A stretch of 64,000 nucleotides of DNA from Brevibacillus brevis NBRC 100599. GTDB taxonomy: Bacteria; Bacillota; Bacilli; Brevibacillales; Brevibacillaceae. The DNA lies in contig NC_012491.1 in assembly GCF_000010165.1 (NCBI RefSeq), positions 5,382,001 to 5,446,000 of the forward strand. The letters run 5' to 3'. Shown here one piece after another: positions 17,685-25,519 of this stretch (its first letter is position 1; each line of letters opens with the position of its first letter). The notes below the pieces were generated by a model. The model had not been told where the DNA came from and ran no database searches. It was given only the letters and a program-made list of their open reading frames with translations. Made by a program: the position numbers and the translations under genes.

Positions 17685-19316
17685 ATGAACAAGTGGCTAC
17701 TAGGCATTTCTACTGCTGTTTTCTTATTTAGTCTCTCAGTCGGCTGTAGCTCAAAGCCCGCCGACAGTATCCAATCCCCCTCAGCGGAAACGACAGCAAA
17801 GCCTACTACCTCAGAGCCAATGGTGTTGCAATGGAGCATCACCGGGGAGCCGTCTACGATGGATGCCGGCATTGCAACAGATTCGACCTCGATGGACATG
17901 ATCAACCTCACCTTCGAGGGACTGACCACTGTCGACCGTCAAGGCCAGATGATCAACGCCATCGCGGAGAGCTACACGCATACTCCTGACTTCACTCATT
18001 TTACTTTTACCATTCGAAAGGACGCCAAATGGAGCAATGGCGACCCTGTTACCGCTCACGATTTTGAGTATGCCATCAAACGCAATCTCGACCCCAAAAC
18101 CGCTTCCGGCTACGCGTATCAGCTCTTCTATATCAAAGGGGGCGAGGATTTTTACTCCGGAAAAGGCAAGCCAGAAGACGTCGGAGTAAAGGCAAAGGAC
18201 GACTACACACTCGATTTCACCTTGCGCTCACCAACACCGTTCTTCCGCGAATTGACCTCATTCACTACCTACTACCCGCTTCATAAAAAGACCATCGAGA
18301 GCAACCCCCAGTGGGCAACAGAAGCGAAAACGATTGTCGGCAACGGCCCGTTTATCATGGATAAGTGGGAGCACAAGTCCAAGCTCACCTTCAGCAAAAG
18401 CCCTACTTATTGGGACAGCGCCAACGTCAAGCTTGATCAGATCCATATTGTCATCATCGAGGATAACAACACCGCCCTGTCCATGTTTGAGAATGGCGAT
18501 CTGGATTGGGGTGGCTACCCTTCCTTTGGCTTGTCGCCGGATGCCATTGGTCAGCTCAAGGAAGAGGGCAAGCTGCTCGTCGCAGATAACCCAGGTACCA
18601 AAGCCGTCATCTTCAATACAAAGAAACCCCCTTTTACCAACAAAAAAATTCGCCAGGCGTTTTCGTATTCAATCGACCGACAGCAATTGGTGGATAACAT
18701 CCTACAGACTGGTGTTCTGCCCGCTTATGGCTGGGTTCCCGTTTCCATGGGGTTGAATCCGGACGGCTACTTTAAAGAGGATGTGGCGAAGGCCAAGCAG
18801 CTTTTGACAGAAGGCATGGAAGAGCTCGGGCTGACTCAATTCCCTAAAGTCACGTACTACTACGACACCGGAGAAACGGACAAGAAGCTGGCTCAAGCAC
18901 TCCAGGACGAATGGAAGAAAACACTGGGGGTCGACATTGACATTCGCACCTCCGAATGGAAAGTTTTCAACGAGGATGTCCAAAATGGCAAATACGACTT
19001 TGGCATCTGGCTATGGGGCGCCGATTTTAACGACCCGATCAATTTCCTCGAAATGTTCAAGGACTTGGGTGGCAACAACGTCGTTCGCTTCGAGCACAAG
19101 GAATACCGCGATTTGCTCAATAAGAGCTACTATGAGACCGACGAGCAAAAGCGCAAGAAACTGTTGTTTTACTCTGAAAGAATTCTCATGGAAGAAATGC
19201 CGCTGGCACCGCTGCACTTCCGTGGCAATGCGTATGTGAAAAACGGCAAGGTGAAGGACTTTGTGATCCTCCCTCTCGGCGGTTCCTACTTTAAATACGC
19301 GTATATCGAAAAATAA
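17685..19316 (+). CDS. Oligopeptide ABC transporter substrate-binding lipoprotein (OppA/DppE type)
   Basis: 543 residues. The N terminus is a lipoprotein signal with lipobox LSVGC. The family-5 extracellular solute-binding domain follows, with typical elements TFTIRKDAKWSNGDPVTAHDF, the hinge KPPFTNKKIRQAFSYSIDR and a C-terminal MPLAPLHFRGNAYV. It would capture oligopeptides outside the membrane. ATG at 17685 follows AGGAGG by 5 nt; the longer frame from 17616 lacks a site. No permease genes are adjacent, so it may serve a distant transporter or the one at 32-36 kb. Confidence 0.9.
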   Translation: MNKWLLGISTAVFLFSLSVGCSSKPADSIQSPSAETTAKPTTSEPMVLQWSITGEPSTMDAGIATDSTSMDMINLTFEGLTTVDRQGQMINAIAESYTHTPDFTHFTFTIRKDAKWSNGDPVTAHDFEYAIKRNLDPKTASGYAYQLFYIKGGEDFYSGKGKPEDVGVKAKDDYTLDFTLRSPTPFFRELTSFTTYYPLHKKTIESNPQWATEAKTIVGNGPFIMDKWEHKSKLTFSKSPTYWDSANVKLDQIHIVIIEDNNTALSMFENGDLDWGGYPSFGLSPDAIGQLKEEGKLLVADNPGTKAVIFNTKKPPFTNKKIRQAFSYSIDRQQLVDNILQTGVLPAYGWVPVSMGLNPDGYFKEDVAKAKQLLTEGMEELGLTQFPKVTYYYDTGETDKKLAQALQDEWKKTLGVDIDIRTSEWKVFNEDVQNGKYDFGIWLWGADFNDPINFLEMFKDLGGNNVVRFEHKEYRDLLNKSYYETDEQKRKKLLFYSERILMEEMPLAPLHFRGNAYVKNGKVKDFVILPLGGSYFKYAYIEK

Positions 19317-19320
19317 TCGA

Positions 19321-19368
19321 GCGCGGGCATCCCCTCTATGCGAATCAGATAGAGAGAGATGCCCGCGC
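19321..19368. terminator. Strong hairpin between the binding-protein and VWA genes
   Basis: Perfect 11-bp GC-rich stem GCGCGGGCATC/GATGCCCGCGC, with further inner pairing (CTCTAT/ATAGAG). It lies between two convergent genes and probably stops transcription in both directions, though U runs are short. Confidence 0.75.
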
Positions 19369-19373
19369 TTCCA

Positions 19374-20396
19374 TCATAAATACCGAGCGATCATCCGAAC
19401 TAACTTTGCAGGGAATTCATGTAAATTAGTAATATCCAAAAATCTTTCGTTCCCATAGATTTCGCTAATCACATCCTTGTCTTGACCGATTGCGGCTGCA
19501 AGAAAGGTAACCCCTTTTCGTTCATACTCCTGTATCGTCTGTTTCATATCTGTAACTGCATAGCTTCCGGTATAGTCATCCATTGCTTTCGGTTGTCCGT
19601 CACTTATGCTAATCAGCAGTTTTGTCTTTTGGGGGGAAGCCGCTAATCGTTCTGCCATAATTCTTAGAGCCATGCCATCGCGATTATTGCTTCTGGCATG
19701 AATCCTCATTAACCGGAAGCGATCATTGGCATCCGCTTTATCAAAGTCGGCATAGGCAAAGATCGACATTTGCTCCAATCTGGAAACATCCGCCGTATCG
19801 CCGTAGATCAAAATGGGAATCTGACAAAGCTGACAATATTCATATACCGCGATTACTGCTCGTTTTGCTGCTTCTAATCTCCCGTAAGCTGACATCGATG
19901 CGGATTCATCAACCCTAAGACCAACCACAAGAGAAGGGGATTCCGTTGGCGGACGTTTCTTGGCAAAATACTTGTAATCCTTGTAAGCAACGCTGTCTGC
20001 TTGAAATTTGCTGCCATAGTAACGATTCCTCGAAAAGTCGGAAGAGAGCTCATGTTCCAGATACGGAAGTGTCTTTCTGGCGATCTCCTGCACGATCGAC
20101 ATGAGTCCCTGATAAAGACGAACATATTCCTGTTGGTTTTCCTCATCGTAGTCTGGACGGTGAACAATGAGCTTTACTTTTTGATGAATGGAATCGGAAA
20201 TGAGCTCTCTTGCCTCTCGATTCAGCTTTTTACGGAAATCACGTTCCTTTTGTTTGGCTTCCTCTGACATGGATTCAGGATTTGCCTGATGATAGTTGGG
20301 AGAGCCATCTTCACCCAAACCTGAACGTTCCATATGGGTAGAATCATCTTCAGAGACACGGGAAGAGCTTTCGTCCCCATCGGCAGATTTTTTCAA
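19374..20396 (-). CDS. VWA-domain protein, partner of the upstream AAA+ ATPase
   Basis: 340 residues from the TTG at 20396 (AAGGGA 7 nt upstream). An acidic, low-complexity N terminus is followed by a C-terminal von Willebrand A domain with MIDAS motif DESAS (metal-ion dependent adhesion site) and the later SDGQP loop. MoxR/VWA pairs such as YojN/YojO and NorQ/NorD act as chaperone-like modules that insert cofactors or remodel target proteins. The same frame is open upstream through about 100 nt to the A10 tract in the ATPase gene and looks coding, so the protein may instead be made as an ATPase fusion by a -1 shift. Confidence 0.82.
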   Translation of the reverse strand: MKKSADGDESSSRVSEDDSTHMERSGLGEDGSPNYHQANPESMSEEAKQKERDFRKKLNREARELISDSIHQKVKLIVHRPDYDEENQQEYVRLYQGLMSIVQEIARKTLPYLEHELSSDFSRNRYYGSKFQADSVAYKDYKYFAKKRPPTESPSLVVGLRVDESASMSAYGRLEAAKRAVIAVYEYCQLCQIPILIYGDTADVSRLEQMSIFAYADFDKADANDRFRLMRIHARSNNRDGMALRIMAERLAASPQKTKLLISISDGQPKAMDDYTGSYAVTDMKQTIQEYERKGVTFLAAAIGQDKDVISEIYGNERFLDITNLHEFPAKLVRMIARYL

Positions 20397-20470
20397 GGCG
20401 ATTCCCTTTTCTTCTATCTGGTTGTCTTTGCTAAAACCAGTGTCGTCAATATCTCCCCATGTCTTGATCT

Positions 20471-21592
20471 CTACGGCGTCGTCAGATTTTCGTTTTTTTT
20501 TTGCTCAATCTCTGCTTCATCCAAGCTGGCAAGCAAACCATGATTTTTCAGGGCTTCTTCCAGAAGTTTTATTTCTTCCGAATCGGTTGTGATCTTGTAG
20601 ATGACCTTATGATAAAGGGATTCTTTTGCGGAGGCTCCTCCGGCAATCGCATCCGCCCAGTAGAAAAAGGAACGCATTCCAGCCACGCCCTTGATCGCAT
20701 TGGCCCGTGCAGTTTTGTCTAAAACGACAATCATATCCGCTAAAATACCCAACATCTTTCCATCCTGAAAACCGGTTTTGGCCATTACACGTTCGATCAT
20801 GATTTCTTTGGTCGGCAGGTCCATCTTTTCCGTATGCTGAACCCTGTCGCGCAGCGCTTCGTTTAACGGTCTGGTTCCCGCATAACTGCGGTTTGTCGTG
20901 ATAACCGCGATGAAGTCCGGGTGCCTGCGTATGATCTCGGTGGGTAGATTGATGCTCCCATCCAGCTCCAAGGCAGAGTTTAATGCCATTAACACCGCAG
21001 CATCACGAATAACGTTTGGTTCCTGGATTTCCAGCAGATAACCGTTTTGATAGGCTCTGACGATCTCCGAAGGGTAAAATCGGTACTCAATCGCTTCGCC
21101 ATCGTTGTTTTCCGCTGCTGCACGCTCCAATAGTTGCTTTATCTTTAAGGCAGCCTGTTCCTGTGTAATCCCCAGTGCTTCCATCAAAATTTCAGATATA
21201 CTTTGAAGCCCATTGCTTTCATATAAGGATTTCCATAGCGTTTGCTCGGCAGGCTCCATTTTCTCTAGACGTTCAGAAGAAATGACTGGCAAAATAGCGC
21301 CGATAATATCCGATTTATCCATATCAGCAAAACAAGTCACTTTTGTATACGGCAGCCCGAAATTAGCGGATAATGCCTTGGCTAGTTGTGTTTTCCCCGA
21401 ACCAGCGTCACCTTCTAACAATAAATTGGCGATTTTCATTTCCCCGCGATGCCAGTTGCGTTTGACTTCTTTACTAATACGCTGTTCCTCTTCACTGACC
21501 TTATGCGTGGTTGGCTTTTTCCAAACGAGCTTTTTTTCTGCATCCGTCAGCTGTCTTTCGGGTGACAAATGATAGTTTTCATTTTCAGTCAT
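20471..21592 (-). CDS. MoxR-type AAA+ ATPase
   Basis: About 373 residues. Walker A is GDAGSGKTQ, and an Arg-finger region is seen at NEALRDRVQHTEKMDLP. The insert at residues 100-190 is typical of MoxR/CbbQ-like proteins. The ATG at 21592 (or GTG at 21595) follows GGGAG and lies 16 nt after the MFS stop. The last codons run through an A10 tract (20493-20502) and end at TAG 20471, leaving a C terminus of only a few residues past the tract. Expected to drive ATP-dependent remodelling of a target together with the VWA protein. Confidence 0.85.
   Translation of the reverse strand: MTENENYHLSPERQLTDAEKKLVWKKPTTHKVSEEEQRISKEVKRNWHRGEMKIANLLLEGDAGSGKTQLAKALSANFGLPYTKVTCFADMDKSDIIGAILPVISSERLEKMEPAEQTLWKSLYESNGLQSISEILMEALGITQEQAALKIKQLLERAAAENNDGEAIEYRFYPSEIVRAYQNGYLLEIQEPNVIRDAAVLMALNSALELDGSINLPTEIIRRHPDFIAVITTNRSYAGTRPLNEALRDRVQHTEKMDLPTKEIMIERVMAKTGFQDGKMLGILADMIVVLDKTARANAIKGVAGMRSFFYWADAIAGGASAKESLYHKVIYKITTDSEEIKLLEEALKNHGLLASLDEAEIEQKKNENLTTP
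20493..20502 (-). other. A10 tract: candidate -1 frameshift or slippage site
   Basis: On the minus strand the ATPase frame reads CAA AAA AAA AAC. A -1 slip on A-AAA-AAA enters the VWA frame, which is open from here and has no ATG before the TTG at 20396. Ten identical bases could also allow transcriptional slippage or be a sequencing length error. Confidence 0.5.
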
Positions 21593-21608
21593 CACATTTC
21601 TACTCCCT

Positions 21609-22817
21609 TCATAGCGCTGGGCCACTCTGCTTTTTGCCCTTTTTCTCAACAAGTAGAGGAAGCAGCAAAGCCGCACCAATCATAATCAAAACCCCGCTCA
21701 CCACATATACCGCAACGAGGGATAACGTCTCCTTTAAATAGCCGGATATAAACATGCCAATCACCATCATCCCCATAAAAACAGGCGTGATCGTACCAGA
21801 TACCCGGCCGATAAATGCCCCTTCCGTGTTCCGTACAAGCAGCGTCTGGATTCCGCTTTGAATACAAGGGAAAAAGAAACCGCTGATCACTAATAAAACA
21901 ATCATCAACCAAATCGTTGTGGTAGCCCCCATTACCATGGTGCAAACGGCAGAGACAAGCAAGCCTACCATGAGCAACATCTGTGGCCTTACCTTTTTGG
22001 CTATCCCGATGATGAGGGCCCCTCCTGCCAACATAGCTGCCCCATTGGCCATAACCAACCACTGCAAAAATTGTTTGTCCCGTCCCAAATTCTCGATGAC
22101 AAGGAAGATTTGAAGCGGCTGTGTCAGACCTGACGCCAATCCGACAGCGAAGAAAGTCAAACAGAGTGTTCGTAAGGATTGATTGGACCCGATATAGCGC
22201 AGTCCGGCCTTCAATTCCTCTATGAAGCCGCCGGCATCCTCAGACTTCGGTTCCTCCGCGTCACGGGGAAGCGTCGCTAAGATAAGGAAAGACCCTAGGA
22301 AAAGAACCGCCGTCAAAATCAGAGAGACTGTGATTCCAAACTGGATGAAAATAAACGTGCCGATGACCGGACCTAAAACCGTAAAGACAGCGACAAGCGT
22401 TTGGGACATAGCCATTGCGCCCTGCAGTTGTTCAGCCGGCACATGCCGCTTGTACAGTTTCATGGCCGAGGGCTGAGAAAATTGAGACAGGCTGGCGGAA
22501 ATAAAGGTTCCGATGAGTAGTGCCACCCATCCCCCATTCATGAGGGCAAGCAGCACAGCCCCGACGGACAGGGCAGACAGCAGATCGCTCCAAACCATTG
22601 TCCGCTTCGGTCGCCATCGGTCGGCAAAGGTTCCGCCAATCAGGCCGAATAGAAAAATGGGTGCGAATTCCGCAACCGAAATCAGTGATACATAAACCGG
22701 ATTATTATTCGTCAATTCGCTAACAAAAAGAAGGACGGCATAATTCCGGACCCAAATCCCCAAATGCAGCAGCACGCGGGAGAGGATAATCGTTCGAACA
22801 TAAACATTGGAAAACAT
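21609..22817 (-). CDS. MFS transporter (enterobactin-exporter/MFS_3 type)
   Basis: 402 residues with about twelve membrane helices. The loop between helices 2 and 3 reads GGTFADRWRPKRTMV, the MFS signature. Closest in character to EntS/YfiS-like proton-driven exporters. It starts one nt after the DUF6530-like stop and ends 16 nt before the ATPase gene, so it belongs to the same operon. Being in a MoxR/VWA operon suggests export of a product or protective efflux, but the substrate is unknown. Confidence 0.85.
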   Translation of the reverse strand: MFSNVYVRTIILSRVLLHLGIWVRNYAVLLFVSELTNNNPVYVSLISVAEFAPIFLFGLIGGTFADRWRPKRTMVWSDLLSALSVGAVLLALMNGGWVALLIGTFISASLSQFSQPSAMKLYKRHVPAEQLQGAMAMSQTLVAVFTVLGPVIGTFIFIQFGITVSLILTAVLFLGSFLILATLPRDAEEPKSEDAGGFIEELKAGLRYIGSNQSLRTLCLTFFAVGLASGLTQPLQIFLVIENLGRDKQFLQWLVMANGAAMLAGGALIIGIAKKVRPQMLLMVGLLVSAVCTMVMGATTTIWLMIVLLVISGFFFPCIQSGIQTLLVRNTEGAFIGRVSGTITPVFMGMMVIGMFISGYLKETLSLVAVYVVSGVLIMIGAALLLPLLVEKKGKKQSGPAL

Positions 22818-22818
22818 T

Positions 22819-23298
22819 TTAATACCCCATATCCATTAATAGCTTTGATAATGTGCGCAGACGTTCGCTGATCATCTCATCGTCGTTACTCAACGCTTGG
22901 CTGAACAGCTTAATATCTTCATGAAGACGCTCATTGTCCGTGCATATCGCCACGTTCATTGCATCCCCTTGCAGGGCAACTCGGTCGATGACAGGCTCCT
23001 GTGGGTCATAGTAATGCTCATATCTGTATGCGTCGCGAAAATGGGCCAAAGACCGACAAATCAGTATGGACATATCAAGAACACGATGGAGAGGCAGCTC
23101 CTCCGATTGTTTCGACCATTCTTCTCCCGTGTATCTCCATACTTTGGCAGATAGATCGACCTTTCTTCTGGAGCTGCCCTCTGCCACTCCCAGAGAAAGT
23201 GCTTTCGCATCTGTGTTCCTGGCGAATCGACCATCAACACGCTCATAGTTATCCGAGATGACAACAGGCTTATGGTTCAAGTTCGTAGGTATTTTCAT
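22819..23298 (-). CDS. Conserved protein, DUF6530-like
   Basis: 159 residues, cytosolic, without a recognised catalytic motif. Visible landmarks are NLNHKPVVISDNYERVDGRF at the N terminus, an Asp/Lys-rich NTDAKALSLG, and ELPLHRVLDMSILICRS in the middle. I associate this pattern with DUF6530, from memory and with modest certainty. ATG at 23298 has AGAGGG 7 nt upstream; a longer frame lacks a site. It lies between the GIY-YIG and MFS genes of the operon. Confidence 0.65.
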   Translation of the reverse strand: MKIPTNLNHKPVVISDNYERVDGRFARNTDAKALSLGVAEGSSRRKVDLSAKVWRYTGEEWSKQSEELPLHRVLDMSILICRSLAHFRDAYRYEHYYDPQEPVIDRVALQGDAMNVAICTDNERLHEDIKLFSQALSNDDEMISERLRTLSKLLMDMGY

Positions 23299-23321
23299 TT
23301 TCGTTCCCTCTTTTCGTTTGA

Positions 23322-23681
23322 TTATTGCTCTTTCTTTTTTTCCTGATGGTATCCACGCTCTCCGTACGGCTGGAGCTGGTCGAGCCATTTTTGTTCCAGT
23401 TTCTTCAGGGCATCCTTTTCATCAAAGAATCCGTCTTTCTTCTTTTTCAAAACCTCCAACACTTCAAAGACGAATGCCTCTTCTCCGTATTCATTCCATT
23501 CCTGTTGAAGCTGTTTGTTTATATGCGAACCCATTTTGAGAGTGAACAGCTTTCCGTTCATCGTCTTAAGGTTGCGGGTGGCGCTGATCCAGACTTTTTG
23601 GTTATGGGTGTTTTTGATCTGATACACCCCTGCCTCCGTTTCCGATTCTTTATACAGTTGTTTCAGTTCTTCTCGATTCAT
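23322..23681 (-). CDS. GIY-YIG-like small protein
   Basis: 119 residues. The segment AGVYQIKNTHNQKVWISATRNL resembles the start of a degenerate GIY-YIG domain found in a widespread Firmicutes family of uncertain function. The usual Tyr pair is altered (GVYQI), so nuclease activity is doubtful. ATG at 23681 is 5 nt after GGGGAG; an ATG directly before it (23684) is an alternative. It is the first gene of the five-gene operon, behind a SigA promoter with an overlapping palindrome. Confidence 0.65.
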   Translation of the reverse strand: MNREELKQLYKESETEAGVYQIKNTHNQKVWISATRNLKTMNGKLFTLKMGSHINKQLQQEWNEYGEEAFVFEVLEVLKKKKDGFFDEKDALKKLEQKWLDQLQPYGERGYHQEKKKEQ

Positions 23682-23733
23682 CATTTCTCCCCCAGTTTTT
23701 CATGAACGGATTTAACTAGACAAAATTAGTTTT

Positions 23734-23753
23734 TGTTTATTATTTAATAAACA
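23734..23753. promoter_or_regulatory. Perfect palindrome at the operon promoter
   Basis: TGTTTATTA-TT-TAATAAACA, a 20-bp perfect inverted repeat that touches the -10 element and the expected start site. This is typical of a repressor operator (MarR or TetR type). A second shorter repeat, ACAAAA/TTTTGT, lies at 23720-23736. No regulator gene is adjacent. Confidence 0.5.
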
Positions 23754-23781
23754 TAATGATTCATCGTCTTATAATTGTCAA
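23753..23781 (-). promoter_or_regulatory. SigA promoter of the GIY-YIG/MFS/AAA/VWA operon
   Basis: Minus strand: TTGACA (23781-23776), a 17-nt spacer, then CATTAT (23758-23753). The -35 is perfect and the -10 matches 4 of 6. About 70 nt of AT-rich leader separates it from the first ATG. Confidence 0.65.
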
Positions 23782-23787
23782 GTGCAC

Positions 23788-23814
23788 AAAAAAAACACCG
23801 GAACATGTCCGGTG
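23788..23814 (-). terminator. Terminator of the peptide operon
   Basis: CACCGG and CCGGTG arms with a 7-nt loop, followed on the minus strand by a T8 run. It lies about 100 nt past the GNAT stop (23912) and ends the long operon that begins at 36 kb. Confidence 0.85.
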
Positions 23815-23911
23815 CCTAATTTGCTTCGGGTTACAACGAGTACAGGGCCAATGAATCTCCAACAAACAATAGTGAAAAATGTCTACGCAAATGCTTGTAG
23901 AGACTCCCCTT

Positions 23912-24376
23912 CTATAACGTTTTCACCATATAATAGCGATCGTTTCCACTGCCATATTCCGCAATTCGTGTCTCGATAACCACAAAACCTGCTTTTTGAT
24001 AGAGTCCGACTGCTCCAGTATTATCAGGGCTTACAGTTAGACAAATCTGACGGAACCCATCCTCATGCAGCTGCTCTAGCAATCGGTTCAAGAAAGAGAA
24101 CCCATACCCCATCCCTTTACGATCTGCCCGGATGTAATACCCATACATGTAGCATTTGTCCGGCTGACGAAAATCCCTCAAGAGCTGGCATACCCCGACA
24201 GGATATGCCTCCTCTGCTTCCATGAAAAGTGCAACACAGCCATGTCTCGCGAGTGGTACGAGCACCCATTCATCAATCGCTCCATGTGGGCCAAAAGCCT
24301 CCTGCTCCATTGCCTTGATCATCTGAAGCTGACTCTCTGTCAATGCCTCGACAATTTCTATGCGCGTATTTTGCAT
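23912..24376 (-). CDS. GNAT-family N-acetyltransferase, last gene of the peptide operon
   Basis: 154 residues, a minimal GNAT fold with the acetyl-CoA loop in YYIRADRKGMGYGFSFL and the C-terminal NTGAVGLYQKAGFVV motif. GGGAGAGG precedes the ATG, which is 12 nt after the epimerase stop, so it is probably co-transcribed. In a peptide-breakdown operon it might acetylate a free amino acid or dipeptide, but this is only inferred from position. Confidence 0.8.
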   Translation of the reverse strand: MQNTRIEIVEALTESQLQMIKAMEQEAFGPHGAIDEWVLVPLARHGCVALFMEAEEAYPVGVCQLLRDFRQPDKCYMYGYYIRADRKGMGYGFSFLNRLLEQLHEDGFRQICLTVSPDNTGAVGLYQKAGFVVIETRIAEYGSGNDRYYMVKTL

Positions 24377-24388
24377 TCAGTCCTCTCC

Positions 24389-25519
24389 CTATACGGGTTG
24401 CCGCTTCGCTCCGATGACCTGCTCTGACTTAACCGTTATGTCGGCAAGCACTGCTTCGTCTAGCTCTACGCCTAAGCCTGGCTGATCTGTCACGACAATC
24501 TGACTTCCGTGAATCGTAAGCTCGGCCACATCCCGCGAAATGATCGTAGGTCCTGCCAACTCATTGGAAATGATGTTTTTCTTCGCCAGTGACAAATGTG
24601 CACCAGCTGCACTGCCAATCGAGGACTCCAGCATCGAACCGATCTGACACTCCATCCCGGCCATTTCCGCCTGATTCACCAATTTGAGAGCAGGATAAAT
24701 CCCTCCACTTTTCATGAGTTTGATGTTTACTTTATCTGCAGCTTTCTTCGCGATGACTTCCCGCATTTCCTTTGTCCCGTGCAGTCCCTCGTCTACCATA
24801 ATTGGAGTAGTCGTTTGCTTGCGAATATCAGCCAGAGCCTCAAGATCATCTGCCAAGACAGGCTGCTCCATCCAATCAATGTGACAATCCTCGATCTGTT
24901 TCATAACAAGCAAGGAGTTCGCACGGTTCTCCCAACCTTGGTTGGCGTCCACCCGCAACCCTACGTCAGGACCAACTGCCTGCCGAACAGCCCGGATTCG
25001 CTGGATATCTGTCTGAAGATCAGCTCCCACTTTTATTTTGATCGAGTCATACCCGGCTGCCACTGCTTGCCTGGCTTCAGCTGCCATGACCTCTGGCTCT
25101 AAAATGCTTAACACATACGGGAAGGAAAGAGTCGTGTGATATTTTCCGCCTAGGAAATGGTAAACGGGTTGACCAGCCGCCTTGCCCATCAGATCATAGC
25201 ATGCGATATCGATGGCGGCTTTTGCTGCTGGTACTCCCCATACAGCCTGGTTCATCTTCTCGTGGATTCTCTCGATATCAAACGGATTCTCACCGATCAC
25301 AACAGGCGCCAAGTTATGAACGAGCATTGTATAGGTAGACTCCCATGTCTCTCCGGTGACATTTTGATCCGGTACCGCTTCTCCTAGCCCGACCAGGCCA
25401 TTGTCTGTCTCCACTTTTACAATAATGGACGGCATATCCTCATAGGAGGCGTACGCGATGATAAATGGGCGTTTTAGCGGCAACCTTATGGCATGAACAC
25501 ATACTGACGTTATTTTCAT
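24389..25519 (-). CDS. Dipeptide epimerase (enolase superfamily, L-Ala-D/L-Glu type)
   Basis: 376 residues. An N-terminal capping domain and a TIM-barrel with IKIKVG (catalytic Lys pair), the metal ligands in LRVDANQGW, EQP and VDEG, and a C-terminal VNIKLMKSGGI with the second catalytic Lys match the muconate-lactonizing subgroup. Dipeptide epimerases interconvert L- and D-residues at the second position, as in recycling of the murein peptide L-Ala-D-Glu. The ATG overlaps the serine hydrolase stop (ATGA). The exact dipeptide cannot be read from sequence alone. Confidence 0.82.
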   Translation of the reverse strand: MKITSVCVHAIRLPLKRPFIIAYASYEDMPSIIVKVETDNGLVGLGEAVPDQNVTGETWESTYTMLVHNLAPVVIGENPFDIERIHEKMNQAVWGVPAAKAAIDIACYDLMGKAAGQPVYHFLGGKYHTTLSFPYVLSILEPEVMAAEARQAVAAGYDSIKIKVGADLQTDIQRIRAVRQAVGPDVGLRVDANQGWENRANSLLVMKQIEDCHIDWMEQPVLADDLEALADIRKQTTTPIMVDEGLHGTKEMREVIAKKAADKVNIKLMKSGGIYPALKLVNQAEMAGMECQIGSMLESSIGSAAGAHLSLAKKNIISNELAGPTIISRDVAELTIHGSQIVVTDQPGLGVELDEAVLADITVKSEQVIGAKRQPV

